Of a stretch of 64,000 bases of DNA, positions 35,701-47,700 are shown in pieces. Made by a program: the position numbers and the translations under genes. Every line of letters begins with the position of its first letter. The stretch's first letter is position 1. The notes under the pieces are model-generated. The model was not told the origin of the DNA. It made no database searches and saw only the letters and a program-made list of their open reading frames with translations. Source of the stretch: Carposina sasakii (lineage: Eukaryota > Arthropoda > Insecta > Lepidoptera > Carposinidae); the NCBI GenBank assembly GCA_014607495.2, contig CP053165.1, positions 3,590,906 to 3,654,905 on the forward strand, in the 5' to 3' direction.

Positions 35701-38700
35701 ACACATATACAGGGTATAACAGAAGGGGTATGTTAAGCTACAAAGAACGTATTCCTAAAATTTTAAACTTGAAGATTGTATGACAATTTATAGTGGCCAA
35801 TTTCAATACAAGAAATCAAAGAGAATCTCGGATTGTTTTATTCCTTATTTGAAATTTGTATGAAAACAATCTGAGATGTGCAAAAAAATCTCTCAAGATC
35901 AGTTATGGAAATTGGCTGTCAGTTGTTTAGGAATTCTCCGTACTATCTGGAAAAAATAAACATGTGATTTCGAGTCTGAAATTTTGTGGATAGGTTCCTT
36001 TTGGTGGGGCTATTTTCATAGCTTTTCGCTTAACATACCGCTTCTGTTAGACTCTGTATATACGGCTGTGGTCCCGAAATGAGGGTAGCCATAACTGCAG
36101 GTTAATAAAAGAGCCACGTTTAGTATAGCGATAGGGGACAGATGTATGGGTAAATGATCAGCGACATTGCTTGAGAAAAGATCCTCCCCCTGTTAACGTG
36201 AAAGCAATAGCAACGCCGGAGCCGCGCAGTCGCGATAATCTCGAATGTGTGTGCAACGACCGCTCGGCGTCCTCCCGCGCCCCGCACCTCGCCCCGCACT
36301 TCGCACAACACACACACTCGAGATTATTGCGATCGCGCGGCTTCGGCTTTGCTATTGCTTTTACGTAATCAGGGGGCCCGAGTTCTTTAGGCAACCCTTA
36401 CGACATGCACAGAGATGTAGCTGATGAAGTAAAGACCCCATCAGCACAGTTAGAATAAAAAAATAATAAAAATTTTCTAATAGCGTATTTGCTGTGTGTA
36501 TATTTTATTTCAAGAAATAGTTTAACAATGTCCTGTAAGCTTTACTAAACGGGATGATATTTCAGGCCACTACCCGGAAAGTCGTCAGGGTTCCTCTTCC
36601 CGGACTTCCAGTCACTGCAGCGGATATGGACGCATCCGTTAGTGCTCAAATACAACTCCGAGAGATACGAGATCATGCAACAGAAGAAGGTATTTATAAT
36701 CACCCAAATTCAATTGAATTGCTACACTTTAATATTGAGCTATTAAATTAATTAAACTGGATTTATTAATGAAATTGCTACAACATGTAATATTATCTCA
36801 CGTAATAGACTATTCTTATTGCGAAATGAGCAAACTGTTGAATCGTAAATATTATGTAACAACTTATGTACACAGCTATGTCAATAAATAAACTAAACTA
36901 AACAAATATTTGTTACAGAGGGAAAGGGAAGAGGAAGATTCGGAAGGCTCTCTAGTAGATTTTATTGATGACGATGACTCCACCCCCGATGTAAGTATAC
37001 ACATCACATACACATTAGCCTCTGACAGTCCATTGCTGGACTTAGGCCTCCCCTAGGGTGCCCTACAAGTTTACTACCATAGGAGAGATTTTGCCCATAG
37101 TCACCTGGGCAGACGGGTGGTGACCGCAGTATTATTTCGGACTATGTTGTCAACACGGGAGGTGCTGCCGCCCACCTCCCGGATACCCTCAACCTTCGGG
37201 CAGACTTGGGGTAATACTATTCTACTCTGCCGACATAACATGGCATGGAAATTATTAATATTGCTAACATAAAATAAATTCAGTATGTAGTACAGGCTAT
37301 CTTTTTTTTTACTAAGCGGCCGCACACAACTTCGTACCCGTGCGTACCCGGGGCGGGTTCCTAGTTATTCATATAAACCTTGCTCTGACTCACTCTTAGA
37401 ATCACTCTTACAAAACCGCACTAAAATCCGTTGCGTAGTTTTAAAGATCTACTAAGCTAAGGTAAAGCTTTGGTTTCCTAGGGTAGCGGTGCCATCATAT
37501 AGCGGCTTTAAATATTTTTTTTTTTTACATGAAGGCGCCGTAAAGGGGGCGTGGTTATAAGTATGTAAGGTGACAGTGCTCATTTTTTATTCTTTTTATT
37601 TTTTATTATTTCATTCAACTTGTGTTGCCTAGGAAACCTCGAGCGAGGATTCCAGCGAAGACTTGTCAGACATGAGCGACGACAGCCGCAAGAAGAGCAA
37701 GAAGAAGAAGTCTGCCAAGAAGAGCAAGGGCAAGGACGCCAAGGGGGGGTCGCGGCGTGGCACCAGGGCTAATCCAGGTTAGTATTCACATAGTTACTTT
37801 ATATTTAATTATATGTTGATATTGAATAGTATCGGGATTTCCAAAAAGACCTTGTAAATGTGGGTACCTACTTAATCAAACCACGCCGTCATGTGACCTC
37901 ATAACCTGAAACTAAATGATTGAAAGAACACGAAAAGTAAAAGTAAAACATTAAATCCACAATTTTTCTGTTTGTTCGTTTTGTCTACTTTTTATTTTAT
38001 TTTACCTATAAACTTGACAGTACCTTGGTTTTACTGTAATGCCGTCAAGTCCGTGTAAATAAATAAATTTAAAAAAATTAAAATGAAAAATTGTTAATAC
38101 ATTTTATTTGATAACTAACTTAACTATGTACTTTTTACAAAAGAATTTAAAACATCGTTAAAGCTAAATATTGCCTAAATTTTATTTATTACTTTGACAT
38201 AAAACCAACATTTATACTAAAATCCATCATTCGAGAGACTAGTTTGACAAGTAAGTGACAGATAAAGGGTTACCAGAATTAGAGAAATTAAATAGTGATG
38301 TTATAGTCGATATCGATAATTGTCGATATGATTATAATCAACTTGACTGTATAAATTGTTTAAATTGACAATTTCATATTATAGTTCATTTTAACTCCAA
38401 TGAAGAATAAGTCATCATGCTGGAATCCAAATACGATAGTTATTATAATAAATAAAATAGTATGGATTGCAAAAACGTTCCGTAAAAGTAATTCTAATAA
38501 AGATTTTACCTACGTTTTTCGGGCGAGGGTCTACAGTACTAGAATGGCCCAGTATCCACATACAATCCATATTTACCTATATGCCATCTTTTTATATGCA
38601 AAATTATTAATAGCCATTTCCATTGCAGTAGAAATAGGGGCGGAAGAAGAGGTGAAACCCGACGTGACGGAGAGTCGTAACGAGAACCCTACAGAATGGT

Positions 38701-41700
38701 GGATGCCCCTTGTCACAGACGATGAATTGGAAGATATGAGGCATTCACACAAACTGGTGTTACTGTTCGATATACTGCGGCAGTGTGATACTATTGGGGA
38801 TAAACTGTGAGTCTAAGTATAATGTCTTCGTCTTCAGCCTATGGCAGTCCACTGCTGGACGTAGGGGGGTTTTAACACTACCGATCATCATGAAACGTTG
38901 TATTAGATATTCTTATAAGTATTAGGAGTAACATAGGATACTTTTTATCCCGGACAAATTCGACATTTCGTTTTTTATGCAGTCCTCGCGGACGGAGTCG
39001 CGGGCGTCCACAAGTAGCTTATAATATTATAATACCAGTTGGGGTTTAACCGCACATGTATCTATGTACTTATGTATATGTATGTAAGGACACACAGAGA
39101 TAGCATCCTCGCGAGGCATTTGCCGCTCGCTTTGTGTGGATCCGCCTAGTCTGGATTTACGCATTTTACGCAAAAAAAAGTTAGGTTTATTAGTGTCTGT
39201 TCCTTTATTAAGTTCTGTTCCTTAATTTTACTAGATTCGAGGGTTTTTAAAAAAACCTTCAGGCTAACTTCAGATTTACAACAGTCTCATTTTGGATCAA
39301 ACGAAAACGGATCAACATAACTTTATTTTTAATGCAAGTTCCATATACACAGGGATCGTCGGACATCAGTAGAAATCATCAATGCTGTGATCGTTATGTT
39401 AAAAAATATATAATTGTGATTTTTTTCTAAGATCTCTCCAGCCACAATGCTCGCCTACTCACTTTTTTAATAACACTTTCTTGTATTATTTATTGTACAC
39501 ACAAACATTAGACAATATAGTGACTAAACATAGTTACACAGAGAGTGTACAAGGGCGAGCTTATCTCTTAAGGAAATTTCTTCCAGCAAACCCAAACAAA
39601 CAACATTCATGTTGGTAAAAAATTACTCATGAACTGCTTTTATTTCAGACTCGTGTTCTCTCAATCGCTGTACTCGTTGGATCTCATAGAACATTTCCTG
39701 GGGAAAGTTGACGAGGCGACACAGGAAAACAGAATCGATGAGAAACTATGCGGTCATGTTGGTAAGTCTGGCGATTGTGTTTAATGTGTTTCTAAAGTAA
39801 TTGGGCTATTTTTAATACCAGACTAGGTATACCTCATTTTATTTAGAAGTAGATAGAATTCTACAGAACGAAATAGGGCACATTTTTGAGGTTTATCGTC
39901 AATAGTTTCTAGTGAGTTTGCTACTCAATCCAATAGTACCTAGTCATAAAAAAATTGTAAAACCAGATTTCGCAAACACGAAACTGAACTTTTTAGTAGA
40001 TACAACATGAAAAAATGTCTAACTTCACTCATATTGATAATCCTCTTTAGGAACTATTGATAATAGTAAAACACAATTTTTTTTCTAACAAACAACTTTA
40101 TTTAGTTTTTTTTTGGATTCTTTCTACTTCTAAATAAAATAAGGTATAGTCATATCTAAACAAAATTCTATTGGTAATTTTACAATTTTTCTTAGGTTCG
40201 TGGTCCCCAGGCGTGGACTATTTCCGTCTGGACGGATCCACCTCCTGCGAGAACCGATCCATCTGGTGCAAGAACTTCAACAGGGAAGATAACCCGAGAG
40301 CTAGGTTTGTAATAGGTTTATTTGTAATTTTGCTTCATAGAAATATTTGCTATATTAGGCAATAAGTGGCCTTTCAATTTTTACGTGTGTTGAAATTGTG
40401 ATAGTAGTAATGTAAAAAGACATTACATAACCAACACAATAGGGATGTTTACGGTTTTTTTATTTGTATTTATATCGAAAGATCATAAATTAAAAGAAAC
40501 ATTTGCGAAAGAAAAACTTCGCTAGTGTGAAAACTTTCCGGGATATAACGATTTCAAAATCACAATTATAGACTTGCCAAAAAACGCTCCATACAAACGG
40601 CTACACAATTATGACGTCACTCTTTTGTAACTTGTATGCGCGTAAAAGAACTTTTGTTCTGCAGCTATTTTAAATATTGCATTTATAAATATGGTCACAA
40701 AGCAAAAGTTGCTGTAAATAATGCAGGAGCATATGTGATGTTGTAATTTTCAATTAATTTTACATTTGAAAAATGGACTTGCCCACTTAACTTTAAAGGC
40801 TTATTACTACCTTATTTGGACACTTAATTAAATTGTAATTTTACAAATAGGTATGGTTTTGATGATTTATTCTGATAAGCATAAAATGTCATTAAAATTC
40901 AACCATAGTAAACATGCCTATTGCAACTTTATGTAACCATAATGAATTAACAGTACAGGTAAAAAAAATAAGTTAGGCCCATTTACAGTATCTATATACT
41001 TAAATCTAAGGATTGTGGTATGGACTAGGGATGTTGCGGATCCACTTTTTTCCACATCCGCGGATTCGGATTTTAATAGGCTCACATCCGCGGATGCCTA
41101 TGCGGATGCGGATCTGTATAAAAAACTTAAGTGCAAACAAACGTGCGCGTCACATCTTGTCAGTTGTCACAACAAAACAATAGTAAGTCGCGTCACCGTC
41201 ACCGATTCACCGAAGTCCAAAACAAAATTATTACTTTCCTATTGGTCAATCAGTACGTGCGGTCGACACGCGCCACTCGGCGGGCCCTCCCCTTTCTTTT
41301 TTGTCGCGACCTGCTACACATCCGCATTAGCTCCGCATCGATTTATACGGATGCGGATGCAGATGGGGATGTTAAAATCGATGCGGATGTTCTGCATGTG
41401 CGGATGCGAATATTCGCAACATCCCTAATATGGACAATCCAATATTTAGTAATGTTTATACATTCATGAAAAATCTCAATCTCAAATTTTGTGGATAGTT
41501 CTCTTTCTATAATGTACTATTATTAAAACATTTAATTTTAACAAGTGATCATTCTACCAATTCTCCTTATCCACCCAGGTTATTCCTAATATCCACCCGC
41601 GCCGGCGGGCTGGGCATAAACCTGGTGGCTGCCAACCGCGTGGTGATATTCGACGTGTCGTGGAACCCGTCTCATGATGTGCAGAGCATCTTCAGGGTGT

Positions 41701-44700
41701 ACCGCTTCGGGCAGAAGAAACCCTGCTATGTGTACCGGTTTTTGGCTATGGTGAGTGGAACATATAGTAGATTTGCTTCTATTGGATAGGACGTATTAAA
41801 AGCATCTCGTTAGCAACTTATTACGCATCTAACATAAGCAATACGGATATCAAAGCAAAAGTAAGCAAAGATTAAAAAATTAGCATCATCATCAGCCTAT
41901 TGCAGTCCACTGCTGGACGTAGGCCTCCCCCAGGGCACGCCACAAGACTGCCGTGAGGGGTATTTGCCCATAGTCACCACGCTGGGCAGACGGGTTGGTG
42001 ACCGCATTTGTATTTTGGACTATGTTGTCTACACGGGAGGCGCTGCTGCCCACCTCCCGGAAACCCTTAATCGCCTCGTACGATACCCACGGGCAGACAT
42101 GGGGTGGTACGAATTCTACTCTGTCGGCACCACGCGGCCAAAAAAAATTAGCATAACAGCACTCTATTGCATTGCTTTACTTACTCATCAGTCTGTGGCT
42201 CAATGTTAGTCAGTTTGTTGGCCAGAAAGTCGAGAAAGAGAACTAAAAGGTTTACTGGCAGCACGCAAGCAGCGAACACGTTCATCACCAAAGTGGCGCC
42301 ACCATTTTTCAAGACTGCCTAAGCAGTTCGATAAAAATTATGCACTATAGAAGGTATATTTTTAGAAAAGGTTGTGGCTGAAAGCGTCATTTGACCTTAT
42401 TTTCACGTTATTAATATGAGACGCGCTATTTACCCACAGGGCACAATGGAAGAGAAAATCTACGAGCGCCAAGTGACAAAACAGGCGATATCCAAACGAG
42501 TCATAGATGAGCAACAAATAGACAGACATTACGCAGAGAACGATCTAGCAGAGTTGTACAAATTCGAACCGATCCCGCCGCCGCGTCAGTTGCCACCTCT
42601 GCCTAAAGACCGACTGTTCGCAGAGATGTTGAAGGAGCATGAAAATCAGGTATGTTTATGGGCGTTTTGAATAGAATAGATTTCTTTATTCGCCATTATA
42701 TAGGGTACATTACAGTAGTTTATACATATAAGTACAGAATCTCCTATACAGCCATAAACATACAGCATGCAAGAAAAAGTTATACCTACTTTAAAATACT
42801 ATTTAAAATGTGGTAAGTGGTATACCTACCGCCGCTTTTTGGGCACATATATGTGTATTTATTTATTGGACAAAACACATTAGCATATTGGTGCCTTGGT
42901 TTTCACACTGTATATCGAATCTTTATTGCAATATATAATACAAACCCACCTTCCAGATCTATAAATACCACGAGCACGACTCTTTACTAGAGAACAAGGA
43001 GGAGGAAACGTTAACGGAGGAGGAACGTAAAGCAGCCTGGGAGGACTTCGAGAACGAGAAGAACCGCCCGCCGCCCGCGCCCTTCCAGGCCTGGCCTATG
43101 CATAATGGCATGAGTGAGTGTTTGCTTTGTGTTTTAATTCATTCATTAATATTACTTACTTACATACATACATACATAATAATCACGCCTCTTTCCCGGA
43201 GGGGTAGGCAGAGATCACGGATCTCCATTTGCTACGATCCTGAGACACCTCTTTCGCTTCATCTACTGTCATGATATTCTTCATGCACGCTCGTCGGTTT
43301 AGGGTACTCTTGGCCTGATTTTGGTTGATTGGTTCTTTAGAATTTCACCAATTTGATCGGTGAAAGTCCGGCGAGGTCTTCCCCTTCCAACCCTTCCCTC
43401 CACTCTTCCGTTTTACACTTTCTTTGTCAGTCTTCTTTCACTCATCCTCTCTACATGCCCAAACCACCTCAACATACCCTTCTCAATCTTCGTCATCATG
43501 TCCTCATTTATACCACACTTTTTTCTGATCACCTCTAATATAATATTACTTGATAGTTAATAATAGAATGTGTTATTAAAAAAACCAGCTGCATATCCTT
43601 CCGTGCATGTCGTAAGAGTCGACTAAGGAATCTAGGATCGTTCTCTCAGGCGATGAGCTAACAACTTGAGTAGCAAGAGAAATACATACCTACTACATCT
43701 TTATACATTACATGTAATGATGAAAATTTTTGTGAAAATTTCAACTGTTAGCTGTCATGGTGTTTTAATTTATTTATTTGGAAACAAGCAGACACTGATG
43801 TAAGTAATATATAAATGCTGGTTGCAGCTTTGTGGGTGTGACTTGGAAATCTTAGAAGGTAAAATTATTATTTTTTTGAAATTTTCTCTATTCCAGTGCC
43901 CAACTTATTGGCCCAACAGCAGCAGCAGTTGGCGTACGCGGCGTTGGCTCAAATGTTACGTAAAGACATGCCCACCATCAACGACAACCAAATACGGGAT
44001 ATGTTGCCGCTTATATACAACTCTAATCCGGGGGTAAGTACTTATATCTTGCTTTGAATAACTAATAATAATAAGTTATACTGTAGTAGTAGTTGTAGGA
44101 GCACTTGTCTGCTACTACATCCAGAATTGATGAGTACTTGATAGGGTGTTGTGGAACAGGAAAGATGTGATAACGTGATAAATCACTTTAATAACTTGAA
44201 AATAATTATTGATGTGTGTGTGCACACTAATTGAATGACGAACGTGAACTGAATTTAGGTAGGAAATAGCGATTTACAGAAAAGCTGACCGCGAAAGATT
44301 CACAAATGTGCGATGTAATCGTACAGTAGTAGTGATATAATATATTTAATCCAAATTAGTTTAAATTTTAAAATGGGAATAGGTTATAAATTAATCTTTA
44401 GATTACATTGCAGTCACACTTACTGACTATTAGAGAGATTATTTTAGTAGAATGTTTATTTGTAAAGCCATAATAAGGTATAAAAGAGAACATTAAAAAT
44501 ATTTACTTCATTTCTATCATGAGTACATTGCTCCCTTTCCTTCATATTTTATTTATTGAGATTAATTTAATCAATTATACAACCTAAGAACTATTAAAAT
44601 TGCAAAAAAAATTAAACCCAAATACATTCTGTACACAAAAATCATTTGCCATACTATTGATGCCTACCATATCGTTTATTTTGAAAAACATTATTATCAT

Positions 44701-47700
44701 ACTAGTGGACGCCCGCGACTTCGTCCGCGTGGACTACAGAAAAAACAAAATATCGAAATTATCCAGGATAAAAACATTTTCCTGGGATAAAAAGTAGCCT
44801 ATATGTTAAGTGGGACCTGTCACAATATATTCCTGAAAACTGCGTCGGAATCGGTTCAGCCGTTTCTGAGATTAGCGTGCACAAACGCACAGACAAACAG
44901 ACAAAAATTGCAAAAAACATTATTTTGGGTATTATTGCGTTGATGAAGGTCTCCTATAATATTTTTACTCATATATCTTCCATATAGAGACAGCGATCCG
45001 TTATATTTTTATTATATGTTTAGATAAATATAGATTAAGCAGTATTAAAACATATAATTACATGCCAACATTTGTCTGTTCAGATGTTCGGTGGATATAA
45101 CTATGACGTAAGTTCTATGTGGTTACACTTAGTCCCTCTTCAGTTTATTTTTTGTCTGCCACACATATATATTCGCATGAACACCTTTCTTTTTGGTCAT
45201 GTTCCTATTTGTATAAACTGTAGATTTATATGGGAAACAAATTGAATATTGTTTGTAACTAATGTGTTTTTTAACAGCTAATGCAAAAGATGAGTGAAAT
45301 ATACAAGTACACTCAACCTGGAATGATGCAGAGTATGATGAATCCTGCCATGCACTCGGGGGCCGGTGAGTTCATTTTGTGTTACCCACATAATAGTATG
45401 CCATATGCTAATGCGAGGCTTTTTAGAATAGATCAGATGCATTTCCTTTCGTACATTTCATATTTCGGTAACGCCATGTCTCCGGATAATATCGAACCTT
45501 GACCAGATTGGACTTGATTTCTGATAACATTATCAGAAAAGAAATAAATTCAGTCAATTAATTTCTACTTTGTGACTCAAATGCATGCATTTTGACACTT
45601 AGAGCGCTTGTAGACGTGAACGGATAGCGGACCGCATAAAATCGGAAACCATTGTTTACTTCCCGTCATAAAGCCTCGAGCACACCGGATGCGTACGCGT
45701 GCACGTAAGCGTAGACGTACACGTACCTCTGAGTTGTAATGTATGGAACTGTCACTGCTTGACGTCTATGCTTACGTCTACGCATACGCATCCGGTCTGC
45801 CCGTGCCTATACATTTCCATACATTAAAACTCAGAGGTACGTGTACGTCTACGCTTACGTGCACGCATACGCATCCGGTGTGCTCGAGGAATAGAATTAT
45901 AACCTATAGAAGTATAGTCCGAAGGCCGATTTTAGGAATTTTTATGGGTGCAAATTTGAACCAATCGCGGCTCTGTCATTCAGTGCTCAGCGGTCAGTGG
46001 CTACGTGTGTATGTCAACCTAAAGGACTTACCATGACGAAATGTGCACTGAGATCCTGCCAAAACTATGCTCAAAAACATAAGAAAATAAATAACATCAC
46101 ATTTCACCGGTAAATATTTGATGTTTTTACGTAATTTCATTGATAAAACAATAAATACAGAATCAAATTTTCATATTTTTTTATCTGTCATTGAAAACAA
46201 AATGTTGCCATAAGTGTGAAATTTTACCCTATTTTTAAACATGCAGATTGTAGGTAAAAGTAGTTGGATCTACTTTGTCTTTGATTGATTGTGGAATTAC
46301 CTGCAAGCTCTCTCACCGAATTATTTAAAACTATACATATTGTTACTATAATATTATGTTTAAACATTAGATCTTTAAAATGGGCATCGTTCTTTCCTTT
46401 ATTGAATGAAATAAAACCACGGAGAATGGCCTCACAGCTTTGTTGACATAATGACAAATTATTCAGAGGGACAATTTTTAACAGAATATTGTATTTTTTT
46501 GTCACACTTTTGGACCAATGATGTAGAAAATTTCACGATAATTCTACAAGAGTGTGCAAATCAGTATACTTCTCAGCATCAATAATAATTTTATCGACTA
46601 TTTCCCCACATCTAGGGAAAAAACATTTTTAAGGCAACATTAATTTTATGTCATGCATACGTCAAGTCGATATTTTATGCCTATTTTTTCGCCTTGCGTT
46701 TGGTTGGAACACACTTTCTATAGGTTATAATTCTATTGCTCGAGGCTTAAATTGTCCGACGGTCCGTTGTTCGCTGCGTGTACAGATACTCATAGTGCGT
46801 CATACACATAAAGTTTAGTCTAGATCTATGTATGTATCTCGGGCTATAACTATGTGTGTATGTGTCTCGGTCTATACGCATGTACCTATGTACCCCGGGC
46901 TATAAGTACATATGTATTGTGCGTGCAGCGGGCGGCGGCAGCGGCGGCTCGTCAGGGCTGCAGTACGAGCCGCCGTGGCAGCGCCAGCAGCAGCTGCGCA
47001 TGCAGCAGCTGATGCAGCAGCAGAACGTGAGTGCCCCACATCATCACACATCACACTGACATCACCACTTGTGCCGAGCTTTTCTAGGCAACGTACTTAC
47101 TAGGATGATCGCAAACAGATAGCGACACATTAGGGCAAGATTCACTCAATGGTTGATTGTATAAAATGTATTTCCTAGCTAAATCGATTTTGATAAACGT
47201 TAGTACTTTGTAACATGTATGGGAACATGGCAGGAAGATAATCTTAGTACTTTGTAACATGTATGGGAACATGGCAGGAAGATAATCTTAGTACTTTGTA
47301 ACAATAACGTAAAGAAAAAACCCGATTGCGTAAAAATGTTCACCCATATGAACTCTCACGACTAAGACCAATCTAATGATATCTCTCAAGCCCAAATGCG
47401 ACAAGCCATTGAGGGTCTAACTAGAGCGTGCCAAAGAAACATACATTCATTCGGAAAACATAACCCTCTTTCTGGCGCAATCGAGTTAATGCACATATCG
47501 CCATTGCGACTTCCATTTTCGAAACCTTTTCGCCATGGCTGCGAACAAGTCGATGGCCCGCATATTGTGCTAATTTTACACAACAGGCCAAATCTATGTG
47601 GAAAATTATGATTGTTTTGTTCTAAACAAATCGTCCCATCAGCTGCGAATCGGTTAAGTAAATATCGTGTATCAAAGACACATGAAAAGAACTAAAGGAT

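Noticed and set aside
41015..41469. ORFs of 112 and 137 codons
   Set aside because: They run across the whole hAT MITE at 41026-41427, including its ends, and resemble no protein.
46856..47103. Several overlapping ORFs on both strands around 46.9-47.1 kb
   Set aside because: They are shadows of the GC- and CAG-rich ATRX exon 28 (46929-47026).
47396..47611. 71-codon ORF in ATRX intron 28
   Set aside because: No homology I recognise, an equally long antisense ORF, and no splice context.
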